A stretch of 64,000 bases of DNA, taken from NCBI RefSeq assembly GCF_902859705.1, contig NZ_CADIJO010000002.1:477223-541222 (forward strand). The letters run 5' to 3'. Below are positions 1 to 8,202 of this stretch, piece by piece. Position 1 is the stretch's first letter; each line of letters opens with the position of its first letter. The position numbers and the translations under genes were made by a program. The notes under the pieces are model-generated. The model saw nothing but the letters and a program-made list of their open reading frames with translations. It did not search any database and had not been told where the DNA came from. The DNA is from Achromobacter deleyi. Lineage in GTDB: Bacteria; Pseudomonadota; Gammaproteobacteria; Burkholderiales; Burkholderiaceae_B.

Positions 1-146
1 GCCATCACCAGCGCCAGCAGCGCCATCGAAATGGTGGGCAGGCCCAGCCCCACCACGCCTTTCACCACGCCTGCCAGGACAAACACGGCCACCGTCGCGG
101 CCAGCAGCGCCGGCGTGCCGCCGGCCATCCAGTCGTTCGGACTCAT
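1..146 (-). CDS. TauE/SafE-family membrane exporter, N-terminal part only
   Basis: Only the first 48 codons are in the window; the gene runs off the left edge. The visible N-terminus is a hydrophobic helix followed by a Gly-rich turn with the residues KGVVGLGLPTISMALLAL, which is the signature start of TauE/SafE (sulfite exporter-like) permeases. The family moves small organic or sulfur anions across the inner membrane; the substrate here is unknown. The ATG overlaps the stop of the upstream Sel1-like gene (ATGA), so the two are probably translationally coupled. The divergent LysR gene at 683 is the likely regulator. Confidence 0.7.
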   Translation of the reverse strand, partial: MSPNDWMAGGTPALLAATVAVFVLAGVVKGVVGLGLPTISMALLALVM

Positions 147-559
147 GCGGCCTCGCAGTGGGCGGTCAAGGCGTCGCGCGGACGGCCGAACAGCGCGTAG
201 GCCACGTCGTCGGCGTTGTCCTGCCCTTGCCGGGCGGCGCGCAGCAGCCATTGGCGGCCTTCGCACAGGTCGGTGGGCTGGGCGCCGCCGTACAGCGCGG
301 GGCCGCCCAGCAGCGCAATGCCCAGCATGCGCTGGGCCGGCGCGTGGCCGTCGCGCGCGGCGGCGCGCAGCCAGGTCAGCATGGCGGGGTAGTCGCCCTG
401 GGTCTGGGCCTCCAGCGCCAGCGCGTATTTCTGCACCGGGGTCGCATAGGCGGACAGCCCGGCCGGGGCTTCGGCCCGGCCTGAGGAATGCAGGGCCATA
501 GCCGTCAGCAAGGCCAGGGGCCACAGGGCCCGCCGGTGTCGCAGGATCTGGGTTTTCAT
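143..559 (-). CDS. small exported Sel1-like repeat protein
   Basis: 138 residues. An N-terminal stretch with basic residues and then ALWPLALLTAMALHSSGRAEA looks like a signal peptide with cleavage near residue 30. The rest reads as helical TPR/Sel1-type units, for example GDYPAMLTWLRAAARDGHAPAQRMLGIA (given here only as a pattern of W-L-x-x-A-A and A-x-x-x-L-G-x-A positions) and a second W-L-L-R-A-A unit. Such units bind partner proteins. It is translationally coupled to the TauE/SafE exporter downstream and probably acts in the periplasm. No specific function can be assigned. Confidence 0.6.
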   Translation of the reverse strand: MKTQILRHRRALWPLALLTAMALHSSGRAEAPAGLSAYATPVQKYALALEAQTQGDYPAMLTWLRAAARDGHAPAQRMLGIALLGGPALYGGAQPTDLCEGRQWLLRAARQGQDNADDVAYALFGRPRDALTAHCEAA

Positions 560-682
560 GGAAATCTCCCTTCGTCGATGATGAATGGGCAGATTCTGCG
601 CCCGGTCCGGGGCAACGCCGTATCGGGATCTTGCGTACCTGGCCTATGGAACAGCCTGAGCCAGCCGTGCTACGCTTTTTCC

Positions 683-1573
683 ATGCGCTTCGACCTGACC
701 GACCTACGCCTGTTCCTGAACGTGCAAGAGACCGGCTCCATCACGGCCGGCGCGCGGCGTTCGCACATGACCCTGGCGTCCGCCAGCGAACGCATCCGCG
801 GCATGGAAGACACGCTGGGCGTACCGCTGCTGCTGCGTGAACATCGCGGCGTGCAGGCCACGCCCGCCGGCCGCACGCTGGCCCACCACGCGCGGCTGGT
901 GCTGGCGCAGATGGACCGCATGCGCGGCGAACTGGATCACTACGGCCAGGGGCTCAAGGGCCACGTGCGGGTGCTGTGCAACACCACGGCGCTCAGCGAA
1001 TACCTGCCCCAGGTATTGGGTGAATTTCTCAAGGACCACCCGCGCGTGTCGGTCGACCTGGAAGAACGCCTCAGCTACGAAATCGCCGACGCCTTGCGCG
1101 CCGGCACCTGCGATATCGGCGTCCTGGCCGACTCTACCGACCTGCATGGCTTGCAGGTGCTGCGTTTTCGGCATGACCCGCTGGCGCTGGTGGTGCCGGC
1201 CGGGCATCCGCTGGCCGGGCGCCAGAGCGTGACCTTGGCCGAGGTGGCGGACGAGGAATTCGTGGGTCTGGTGCAGGGCAGCGCCTTGCAGGAACACATT
1301 GCGCACCATGCGCGGCGCAGCGGCAAGGTGCTGTCTTACCGGGTGCGCCTGCGCAGTTTCGGCGCGGTCTGCCGGATGGTGGGCCTGGGGGTGGGCGTAG
1401 CGATCATGCCGCGGGTGGCGGCGGTGCGGCATGGCCGCGCGGCCGGCGTGCGGCGCGTGGCGCTGGTGGATGACTGGGCCGTGCGGGACCTGGTGTTGTG
1501 CGTGCGCGGCGAATTGCCGGCCTATGCGCAACAGCTGGTGGCGTACGCGCTGCGCGACGCACCCAAGTCTTAG
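683..1573 (+). CDS. LysR-family transcriptional regulator
   Basis: 296 residues, normal LysR length. The start ATG at 683 opens the winged HTH directly (MRFDLTDLRLFL), so longer upstream reading is unlikely to be coding. HTH covers about residues 5-65 and the substrate-binding domain about 90-290. It is divergent from the Sel1/TauE pair, which is the usual layout for a LysR and its target. The HTH opening is nearly the same as that of the LysR at 42640-43569, which is also divergent from a permease, so they belong to one subfamily. The 3' end runs into a 14-bp tandem repeat that contains the stop codon. Confidence 0.9.
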   Translation: MRFDLTDLRLFLNVQETGSITAGARRSHMTLASASERIRGMEDTLGVPLLLREHRGVQATPAGRTLAHHARLVLAQMDRMRGELDHYGQGLKGHVRVLCNTTALSEYLPQVLGEFLKDHPRVSVDLEERLSYEIADALRAGTCDIGVLADSTDLHGLQVLRFRHDPLALVVPAGHPLAGRQSVTLAEVADEEFVGLVQGSALQEHIAHHARRSGKVLSYRVRLRSFGAVCRMVGLGVGVAIMPRVAAVRHGRAAGVRRVALVDDWAVRDLVLCVRGELPAYAQQLVAYALRDAPKS

Positions 1574-1603
1574 CGCCCAAGTCTTAGCGCCCAAGCCGTA
1601 GCG
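1562..1603. repeat. three tandem 14-bp units spanning a stop codon
   Basis: Units at 1562-1575, 1576-1589 and 1590-1603. The first two are identical (CCCAAGTCTTAGCG); the third differs at two positions (CCCAAGCCGTAGCG). The LysR stop codon TAG is inside the first unit and TAG recurs in every unit. A similar 14-bp array lies at 63468-63537. Confidence 0.9.
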
Positions 1604-1618
1604 CCAGTCTCGCCTGGC

Positions 1619-3028
1619 TCAGCGCGCCGCCAGCCCCACTTTGCGCAGATGCCCGGGTTCGAACCACGACCCTGACGCGACCGCGCCCAGGATGATCAGG
1701 CCATACAGGCACATGGCCGCCGCCGCGATGGCGAAGAACACCGTCAGCGATCCGGTGAAGTGCAAGGCCGCGCCGCCCAGGCCCGCGCCGATCAGCAGCC
1801 GCAGGAATCCCGCCAGCAGCGGCCACTTCAAGCGCCCCGCGCCCTGCGAGGCGAAGTACATCGAAAAGCCCAGCGCGAAAAAGCCATACAGCGGCCCGAC
1901 GATGCGCAGGTAGGCCGCACCCGCTTCCAGCATGTGGTCCTGAGCGCCGAACAGCCGCAGCCAGGCCTCGGGAAAAAATGCGGCCGCCAGGCCGATGGCC
2001 TCGGCCAGCACGAAGGCCATCGCGCCGCCCGTCAGCGCGATGCGCAGCGCGCGTTCGGGCTGGCCTGCGCCGATGTTGGACCCCACCATCGCGACCATCG
2101 GCGCGCCCAGGCCGAACGCCAGCGGAATCATCAGGTATTCCAGCCGCACCGCGATGCCGTAGCCGGCCACGGCCGCCGTGCCGGCGTAAGCCCCGATCAG
2201 CGCGGCGGTCAGCGCCACCAGGCCGTTGGTGAGCAACGGGTTCAGCGTGGCCAGCGCGCCCACGCTCAATATGCTGCGCAGCAAGGTCAGGTGCAGCCGG
2301 CTGCGCGTCAGGCGCGCGGCGTTGCGGCCGCTCAGGCAATAGCCGCCCAGCACCAGCGTGCCCACTGCGTAGTAGGTCACCAGCGCCCAGCCGCCGCCCG
2401 CCACGCCCAGCGCGGGAAATGGGCCCCAGCCGAAGATCAGGCAGGGCGACAGCGGCACCAGCAGCAGCGCGCCGCCGCAGATCACCGCGCCCGGCACCAG
2501 CATGTTGCCGGTGCCGCGGATGACGCTGGCAAAGGCGTTCATCAGCCACATCAGCACGATGCCGCCGAAGATCACGTTGGAATACGCCAGCGCCGCCTCC
2601 AGCGCGGCGCCTTCGGCGCCCAGCGCGCGATACAGCTGCGGGCCGAACGCCAGCAGCAGCACGCAGAACACTACGCCCAGCGCCGCATTCAGCACCACCG
2701 CGTGCAGTACCAACTGGTCGGCCTCTTGCTGGCGGCCCGCGCCCAGGGTGCGCGCCACCGCCGCGGAAATGCCGCCGCCCATCGCGCCCTGCGACATGTT
2801 CTGCATCAGCATCAGCACCGGCACCACCAGCGCCACCCCGGCCAGTACCGGCGTGCCCAGCCGCGCGAGGAACCAGGTTTCGATCAAGCCGGTGGCCGAT
2901 TGGGCCAGCATCATCAGGATGTTGGGCCAGGCCAGCCGGGCCAGCGTGGGGGCGATGGGGGCATGCAGCATCGCCTGCAGGCGCGCATTGGCGGGGCGAG
3001 GCGTGGGCGCGGCGGGGATGGCGGACAT
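1619..3028 (-). CDS. MATE-family multidrug efflux transporter
   Basis: 469 residues from the ATG at 3028 (an upstream ATG at 3082 would add 18 residues that lie within the promoter region). Around twelve hydrophobic segments arranged as two homologous halves, beginning with the MATE-type PNILMMLAQSATGLIETWFLARLG segment (pattern P-x-x-x-x-M-L-x-x-x-x-x-x-x-x-D/E-x-x-x-x-x-x-L-G). MATE proteins are Na+ or H+ coupled antiporters for cationic drugs and other small molecules in the inner membrane. The gene is divergent from a MarR regulator at 3254, the common arrangement for ligand-inducible efflux. Confidence 0.9.
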   Translation of the reverse strand: MSAIPAAPTPRPANARLQAMLHAPIAPTLARLAWPNILMMLAQSATGLIETWFLARLGTPVLAGVALVVPVLMLMQNMSQGAMGGGISAAVARTLGAGRQQEADQLVLHAVVLNAALGVVFCVLLLAFGPQLYRALGAEGAALEAALAYSNVIFGGIVLMWLMNAFASVIRGTGNMLVPGAVICGGALLLVPLSPCLIFGWGPFPALGVAGGGWALVTYYAVGTLVLGGYCLSGRNAARLTRSRLHLTLLRSILSVGALATLNPLLTNGLVALTAALIGAYAGTAAVAGYGIAVRLEYLMIPLAFGLGAPMVAMVGSNIGAGQPERALRIALTGGAMAFVLAEAIGLAAAFFPEAWLRLFGAQDHMLEAGAAYLRIVGPLYGFFALGFSMYFASQGAGRLKWPLLAGFLRLLIGAGLGGAALHFTGSLTVFFAIAAAAMCLYGLIILGAVASGSWFEPGHLRKVGLAAR

Positions 3029-3062
3029 GGGGACGGGACAGCCGTAAGGGGAGAGTCCGGAA

Positions 3063-3092
3063 AATTTACGTGCATATGCCAATATCTGTCAA
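3063..3092 (-). promoter_or_regulatory. promoter of the MATE gene with a palindrome in the spacer
   Basis: On the minus strand TTGACA (3092-3087) and TAAATT (3068-3063) are separated by 18 bp. The 8-bp palindrome GCATATGC (3072-3079) lies inside the spacer, where bound MarR would block polymerase. Consensus-like elements are seen directly; use by MarR is inferred. Confidence 0.5.
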
Positions 3093-3253
3093 GAATGGGC
3101 TAGACTCCAACCCGGCGCGGAAGTAGCGTAATGGACCGGACCCGCGTGGCGCGGTTGCCACCCGCCACTCGCTCAGGTCCCTGCGCATTGCCGCCGGGGT
3201 TCCCGCCGCTTCCAATGCCGTCATTCCCGCTCAACCAGCCGTCCGAATCCGCC

Positions 3254-3730
3254 ATGTCCGACGCCGACCCTTCCGTTTCCGCCATTCCCCAGGACCCGCT
3301 GATCTGCAACGGCGCCGCCCTGCGCAAGGCCACCCGCCGCGTCTCGCAGTTATACGACACCGTGCTGGCTCCTTGCGGCCTGAAGGTCTCGCAGCATTCG
3401 ATCCTGGTGCACATCGCGCGCGCCGGCACGCCGTCCATGACCGACCTGGCGCGCGCCATGGTGCTGGACCGCTCGGCGCTGGCGCACAACCTCAAGCCGC
3501 TTGAACGCGATGGCTATGTCAGCATGGCGCGCGACGAACGCGATGGCCGCAGCCGCCGGGTCGCGCTGACCGACGCGGGCCGCGCCAAGCTGTCTGAATC
3601 CAAGCGCTTGTGGAAAGACGCGCAGCAGCGCTTCGAAGCCGCTTACGGCGCCGAGCGCGCAGCGGCGCTCCGGCATTCGCTGGCCGATATCTTCTCGGAC
3701 GAGTTTGCGCTGGCGTTCAGCCGCGGTTGA
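3254..3730 (+). CDS. MarR-family transcriptional regulator
   Basis: 158 residues from ATG 3254. In-frame starts further upstream (3131, 3215) would add a low-complexity Pro-rich leader that is not typical. The winged HTH is clear: MTDLARAMVLDRSALAHNLKPL (pattern of helix-turn-helix around residues 65-90) followed by the wing with R-D-x-R-D-G-R-S-R-R-V-A-L-T, the MarR signature DxRxxR. MarR proteins are dimeric repressors released by small aromatic ligands. It is divergent from the MATE pump and probably represses it and itself. Confidence 0.9.
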   Translation: MSDADPSVSAIPQDPLICNGAALRKATRRVSQLYDTVLAPCGLKVSQHSILVHIARAGTPSMTDLARAMVLDRSALAHNLKPLERDGYVSMARDERDGRSRRVALTDAGRAKLSESKRLWKDAQQRFEAAYGAERAAALRHSLADIFSDEFALAFSRG

Positions 3731-3739
3731 GGCCGGCCC

Positions 3740-4711
3740 CTACAGATCCACCCGCACCTTGCCCGCCTGCACCAGCGCGGCGACGTCGCGAATTTCGGTC
3801 AACAGAGCCTGTTGCAACTGCGCCGGCGTGCCGCCCGTCGGTTGAAAGCCCTGTTCGGCCAGCTTGGCGCCCACCGCTTCGGTGCGCAGCGCAGTATTGA
3901 TGCCCTGGTTCAACGTGGCGATCAGCGCATCGGGCGTGCCCGCTGCGCAATACGTGCCGAACTGGATCTGCGCCTCGAAACCGGCATAGCCGCTTTCCGC
4001 AACCGTGGGAATGTCGGGATACTTCGCCAGGCGCTCGCGGCTGGTCACCGCCAGCACGCGCAGCCGTCCGCTTTTCAAGTAAGGCTCGACGGCGGCCACG
4101 GTGGCCACCACCATCTGGATCTGGCCGCCCAGCAGGTCGGTCATCATGGGGCCCGTGCCTCGGTAGGGCACGTGCAGCATGTCGATGCCGCAGGCTGCTT
4201 GCAGCAGCTCGGTGGCCAGGTGCTGGGGCGTGGCGTTGCCGGGCGAACCGAAGGTCAGGCTCTTGGGCTCGCGCCTGGCCTGGGCAACCAGCTCGGCCAG
4301 CGTCTTGGCGGGCAGGCCGCTATTGACCGCCACCATGTAGGGTGAGCGCGCGATCGGGCAGACGGGCGCCAACTGCTTGAGCACATCTTCGGGCGGGCGC
4401 GTGTAATAGCGCACGGATGGCACCAGGCCGGCGAACAGCAGCACGCTGCCGTCCTTCGCGCCGTTGGCGGTGTAGTCCGCGCCAAGCATGCCGCTGGCGC
4501 CCGGCTTGTTTTCCACGACCACCGAACGGTCCAGCGCGCCTTCCAGCGTGGCGGCGATGACGCGGCCCAGCACGTCGGTGCCGCCGCCCGGCGGAAACGG
4601 CACGATGACGCGCAGCGGCGCTTCCCGGGCGATGGCGTAGCGGTTCAGCGTCATGGCGCAGGACGCGGCTGCGCCCAGGGCCAGGTGCTTCAGAAGGGTT
4701 CTGCGATGCAT
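3740..4711 (-). CDS. Bug/TctC-family periplasmic solute-binding protein
   Basis: 323 residues. The N-terminus HRRTLLKHLALGAAAS resembles a twin-arginine signal. The mature protein opens with RVIVPFPPGGGTDVLGR and VVENKPGASGMLG, the two hallmark loops of the Bug (Bordetella uptake gene) family that hold a carboxylate through main-chain contacts and water. These proteins bind dicarboxylates, amino acids or aromatic acids. No TctA/TctB membrane subunits are nearby, so it is an orphan receptor. It is the third gene of a probable operon DUF1185-hydrolase-Bug, divergent from a LysR at 6253. Confidence 0.9.
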   Translation of the reverse strand: MHRRTLLKHLALGAAASCAMTLNRYAIAREAPLRVIVPFPPGGGTDVLGRVIAATLEGALDRSVVVENKPGASGMLGADYTANGAKDGSVLLFAGLVPSVRYYTRPPEDVLKQLAPVCPIARSPYMVAVNSGLPAKTLAELVAQARREPKSLTFGSPGNATPQHLATELLQAACGIDMLHVPYRGTGPMMTDLLGGQIQMVVATVAAVEPYLKSGRLRVLAVTSRERLAKYPDIPTVAESGYAGFEAQIQFGTYCAAGTPDALIATLNQGINTALRTEAVGAKLAEQGFQPTGGTPAQLQQALLTEIRDVAALVQAGKVRVDL

Positions 4712-4756
4712 GGTTTGTCTCCATCGACCCGATTCCGGGGATGCCGATCGCCTCTG

Positions 4757-5542
4757 TCAGGCGGGCGATTCAGCGTTGTTCTGCAATAAAAAGGCGTGCA
4801 GGGCCGAGGCCACCACGGCGGGCGCTTCCACCGGAAGCATATGCCGCTGGCCGTCGACGACGCGCGCCCGGGCATCGGGCAGCGCCCGCGCCAGGCTGCG
4901 CGTCATGCGCGGGGTGGACCCCACATCTTCTTCGCCGGTCATCACCAGCACGGGGCAGGCGATGTCGGGCGCCGCGTGCGCCAGGATCGGGTCACCGTGC
5001 GCGAACAGGCGATACGCCGCCAGGAAGTCGGCGCGGTCGTTGCGGATCAGGCGTTGCCCGATGGCGGCCACCCGGTCAGGGCGTGCCGCCTGATAGGCCG
5101 GCGTGAACCAGCGCTGCAACGACACCGCCGCGGCCGCCTGTGTATCCTGCGTGGCGGCGGCCGCCAGGCGCGCCATCACCGCCTGGCTTTCGTCCGGCGT
5201 GCGCTGGAACACCGTGCTGAGCAGCACCAGCCGCGTGACGCGATGGGGCCGCGCCGCGGCATAGGCGCCGGCGATCAGGCCGCCCATGGAATACCCCAGC
5301 ACGCAGGCGCTGGCCCAGCCTGCCTGGTCCAGCTCGGCATCGAGCTGCGCGACGAAATCCTGGATGTCCGCGGGGCCGGCAATGCCGGGCGCCGCGCCAT
5401 GGCCCAGCAGGTCGTAGCGCAGCACGTCGAACTCGGCTTGCAGCAACGGCGCCAGGTCATCCCAGAGCGTGTGATCCAGCCCGACCCCATGCAGCAGCAC
5501 CAGCGGCGTGCCGTGGCCGGAACGGCGGCGGGGCGCGCTCAT
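4757..5542 (-). CDS. alpha/beta hydrolase, enol-lactonase-like
   Basis: 261 residues with a full catalytic set: oxyanion region LLHGVGLDHTLW, nucleophile Ser85 in GYSMGG, an acidic residue in the TGEEDVGS strand end, and His in GQRHMLP. This is the layout of 3-oxoadipate enol-lactonases (PcaD/CatD) and related C-C or ester hydrolases. The start ATG overlaps the DUF1185 stop (ATGA), so it is translationally coupled to it. No other beta-ketoadipate gene is near, so pcaD is not assigned. The Bug protein downstream suggests that the operon imports and opens a carboxylated ring or ester. Confidence 0.85.
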   Translation of the reverse strand: MSAPRRRSGHGTPLVLLHGVGLDHTLWDDLAPLLQAEFDVLRYDLLGHGAAPGIAGPADIQDFVAQLDAELDQAGWASACVLGYSMGGLIAGAYAAARPHRVTRLVLLSTVFQRTPDESQAVMARLAAAATQDTQAAAAVSLQRWFTPAYQAARPDRVAAIGQRLIRNDRADFLAAYRLFAHGDPILAHAAPDIACPVLVMTGEEDVGSTPRMTRSLARALPDARARVVDGQRHMLPVEAPAVVASALHAFLLQNNAESPA

Positions 5543-6132
5543 TGCGATTGCGACGCCTGCGCCAGTTCCTGCAGATCGGAATAGCGGTTGCCGATGCGAT
5601 GGTGCGGCCTGCCCGACGTGGCCGCACCCAGGGCGATGACGATCTCATCCGGCGCGGGCGCGTCGCCGATGGTGGTCTGCACGGTCAGGTAGTGCGACCG
5701 CAGGCCTTCATCCTGCTTGTGCATCAAGGGCACCGAAATCACGCAGCCGGGGCCGCCGCGCGTGTTGGTGAAGCTGAGGTAGCTGGTGCCGCCCACGGCG
5801 TCGCGGTAGGCATTGCCAAAACGCAGCGTGTGGATCAGCGCGGAGGCGTGTTCGATCTCGCCCGACGTGCCGACCACCGCGGCCTTGCCGTAGGCCTCGA
5901 TCTGGTCCGCCGAGCCCGCCTGGCGCAGGATTTCCTGCACCAGCAGTTCACCCAGCGGCGGCGCGTGTTCAAGGATCTGCGGGCGCAGGTCTTCCTGGAA
6001 GGGCAGGCCCGCCCAGGGATTGCGGATGACGGCAGCGGCCACGATCATGATCAGCGGGCGTTCGGCGGCTTTGCCGCCTTCGATGCAGGTCTTCTCGACA
6101 TAACTGACGATCTTGCGTACTTGCAAAGCCAT
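5539..6132 (-). CDS. DUF1185 'amino acid synthesis' family protein
   Basis: 197 residues from the ATG at 6132 (an in-frame ATG at 6198 would run into the operator). The residues RKIVSYVEKTCIEGGKAAERP, AAAVIRNPWAG, GKAAVVGTSGEIEHASALIHTLRFGN and DEIVIALGAATSGRPHHRIG (each quoted as separate motifs) are the conserved blocks of the DUF1185 family. The family is known structurally but its reaction is not established; despite the family name there is no proof of a role in amino acid synthesis. First gene of the operon with the hydrolase and the Bug receptor, divergent from a LysR. Confidence 0.8.
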   Translation of the reverse strand: MALQVRKIVSYVEKTCIEGGKAAERPLIMIVAAAVIRNPWAGLPFQEDLRPQILEHAPPLGELLVQEILRQAGSADQIEAYGKAAVVGTSGEIEHASALIHTLRFGNAYRDAVGGTSYLSFTNTRGGPGCVISVPLMHKQDEGLRSHYLTVQTTIGDAPAPDEIVIALGAATSGRPHHRIGNRYSDLQELAQASQSQ

Positions 6133-6201
6133 TGCATTGCTCCAATGCGTGAGGGATAGCGATGCGCCATTGTTCAAGCCCGCGATGAATTTTGACAATC
6201 C

Positions 6202-6221
6202 AAATTAACTCAAGTTAATTT
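6202..6221. promoter_or_regulatory. 20-bp inverted repeat, likely LysR operator
   Basis: AAATTAACTCAAGTTAATTT: two perfect 9-bp arms around a CA centre, in the 120-bp gap between the divergent DUF1185 operon and the LysR at 6253. It contains the T-N11-A core expected for a LysR site and sits 31 bp upstream of the LysR start, so it could serve both autoregulation and activation of the operon. Confidence 0.65.
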
Positions 6222-6252
6222 CGGAAAACCTGAATTCAATGCACCGCCCCTC

Positions 6253-7161
6253 ATGACCGCGCCCCTGAAAATCCAGCACCTGCGCCAGTTCCTTCTGGCA
6301 GCCGACCACGGCAGTTTCCGGCTGGCCGCCGAAGGCACGCATCGTTCGCAGGCGGCGGTGTCGGCGGCCATGCAGGATCTCGAACAGCAACTGGGCGCGC
6401 CGTTGTTCGAAGCCGGCAAGCGGGCGCAATTGACGCCCTTGGGCCAGGCCGTGGCGCCGTTGCTGCGCGAGTTGCTGGCCACCCACGACCGGGTGCTGGA
6501 TGCGGCACGGCAGTTGGGCATGGGCCACACCGGCCCCGTGTCGCTGGCCGTCATGCCATCGCTGGCGGACGAATGGCTGCCGCGCCTGCTGGAACGCTAT
6601 GCGCGTAGCCACCCCGACATCCGCATCCGGGCGGTGGACGAGTCGTCGCAGGATGTGCACCGGCTGGTCTTGAACGGCGAAGTGCAGGTCGGCGTGGCCG
6701 GCCAGGTGCCGCGCACGGCCGAGGTCGCGTTTACGCCGGTGGCGCGTGACGCGTTCGGGCTGGTCTGCCGCAAGGGGCATCCCCTGGCGCGGCGGCGCGG
6801 GGCGGTGCCCTGGTCGTCGCTGGCGTCCGAACGCCTGATTGGCAATGCCACGTTCGATACGCTCAGGAACCGGCAACTGGGCAGCGGCATCGATGACCCG
6901 GCCATGGTGGTGTCGAACCGCGCGTCGTTGCTGGCCAGCGTGGTCAGCGGCTTGGGCGTGACCGTGCTGCCGGTGTTGGCGCGGCCCGCCGCCGACAGCG
7001 GGCTGGCCTTCGTGCCGCTGTGCGAGCCGACGGTGGAACGCATTGTCGGCGTGCTGACCCGCAAGGAAGAAACCCTGCTGCCGTCCGTTGCCGCCATGCA
7101 CGCGCTGGCGCTGCGCTCGCTGACCCAGTTCACGCGCCGCAAGGGGGCGGACCTGGTCTGA
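6253..7161 (+). CDS. LysR-family transcriptional regulator
   Basis: 302 residues. HTH at about 5-65 (LRQFLLAADHGSFRLAAEGTHRSQAAVSAAMQDLE pattern, with the recognition helix SQAAVSAAMQDLE), and a substrate-binding domain from about 92 onward ending in a basic tail. Divergent from the DUF1185-hydrolase-Bug operon with a perfect inverted repeat between them, so it most likely controls that operon in response to the compound bound or processed by it. The stop is 2 bases from the stop of the convergent EamA gene. Confidence 0.9.
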   Translation: MTAPLKIQHLRQFLLAADHGSFRLAAEGTHRSQAAVSAAMQDLEQQLGAPLFEAGKRAQLTPLGQAVAPLLRELLATHDRVLDAARQLGMGHTGPVSLAVMPSLADEWLPRLLERYARSHPDIRIRAVDESSQDVHRLVLNGEVQVGVAGQVPRTAEVAFTPVARDAFGLVCRKGHPLARRRGAVPWSSLASERLIGNATFDTLRNRQLGSGIDDPAMVVSNRASLLASVVSGLGVTVLPVLARPAADSGLAFVPLCEPTVERIVGVLTRKEETLLPSVAAMHALALRSLTQFTRRKGADLV

Positions 7162-7163
7162 CC

Positions 7164-8054
7164 TTATGGCATGTCCGCGGCGGGCTTGCGCGCCCAACCC
7201 AGGATGAAGACGGCGCCCAGCACGCAGGCCATGCCCCAGAGCTGGCCGGCCGACAGGCGTTCGCCCAGCAGTGCCGCGGCCAGCAGCACGGCCGACACCG
7301 GCGCGACCGCGGTGAACAGCGCGGCGTCCGACCCCGCCACCCGCGCGGCCCCGGCGTACCACAGCAGAAATCCGCCCACCGTCGGCACCAGCGCGTAATA
7401 GGCGACGGCCAGCAGCGCGTCGGTGGAAACGTCAAGGGTCCAGGGCATTTCCGCCAGGCTGGCCGGCACGCACACGAGCAGGCCGATGGCGCACATGATG
7501 GCCGACAGCGCCAGCGGCGGCACCGGTGCATGCAGGCGCTTGTGCAGCAGGATGAACAGGCCCTCGCACAGCACCGCGCCCAGCACCAGCGCATTGCCGG
7601 CCACGGAGCCCGCGCCTTCCGCCGCGCCGCTGCGCGTCATCAGCCACACGCCCGCGGCCGCGGCGCCGATCGCCAGCAACGTGGCCCGGCCCGGCCGTTC
7701 TCCCAGCGCCACGATGGCGACGCCGGCCGACACCAGGGGCAGGGTGCCCAGGATCACCCCGGCGTCCACGGCGGACGTGCGCTGCAGGCCGGCGATCAGC
7801 AAGGTGGTGTAGCCCACGCTCCCGGCGATGGCCTGTGCCGTCAGCAACAGCCAGTCTCGCCATTGCAGCTCAGGCAGCCGCGTGCCGGTCAGGCGCCACA
7901 GCAACGCAAAGCAGGGCAGCGCCAGGGCGAAGCGCAGGGCGGTGGCGGTAAAGGGCGGCAAGCCGGCGGCGATGACCTTGCTGGCCACCACCGTGCTGCC
8001 CACCAGCGCCATGGCCGCGGCCAGGCAGGCGTAGCCTTGCAGTGTTCTGTTCAT
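7164..8054 (-). CDS. EamA/DMT-family transporter
   Basis: 296 residues with ten predicted membrane segments in two EamA repeats of about 140 residues each. The second-half motif with P-V-S-A-V-L-L-A-A-x-L-L-G-E-R is the usual conserved end of an EamA repeat, and the first half has the matching LPLVSAGVAIVALGERP. DMT transporters of this type export amino acids, metabolites or drugs across the inner membrane. Substrate unknown. It runs convergently to the LysR at 6253, and 148 bp separate it from the AraC gene upstream on the same strand. Confidence 0.85.
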   Translation of the reverse strand: MNRTLQGYACLAAAMALVGSTVVASKVIAAGLPPFTATALRFALALPCFALLWRLTGTRLPELQWRDWLLLTAQAIAGSVGYTTLLIAGLQRTSAVDAGVILGTLPLVSAGVAIVALGERPGRATLLAIGAAAAGVWLMTRSGAAEGAGSVAGNALVLGAVLCEGLFILLHKRLHAPVPPLALSAIMCAIGLLVCVPASLAEMPWTLDVSTDALLAVAYYALVPTVGGFLLWYAGAARVAGSDAALFTAVAPVSAVLLAAALLGERLSAGQLWGMACVLGAVFILGWARKPAADMP

Positions 8055-8202
8055 GGATAGCGATTGCGTTCAAGAGGAACCGCAGCGTAGGCGGCGCCGC
8101 AGGCCGCGGTCTTGAACGAAATTGCAGGGGCCGCTCTGGTCGGCGCGACGGTCTCGCCGTGCGTGGCCGGGCGTCCCCCGGACCGATGCCGCCGTCAGTG
8201 AT

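Noticed and set aside
1562..1603. Tandem 14-bp units as a CRISPR-like array
   Set aside because: No spacers, units are contiguous and too short.
4757..5542. Assignment of the hydrolase as pcaD
   Set aside because: Catalytic motifs fit, but no other beta-ketoadipate gene is present nearby.
6205..7362. 385-codon open frame antisense to the LysR at 6253
   Set aside because: Covers the LysR and its operator region; only antisense-type composition.
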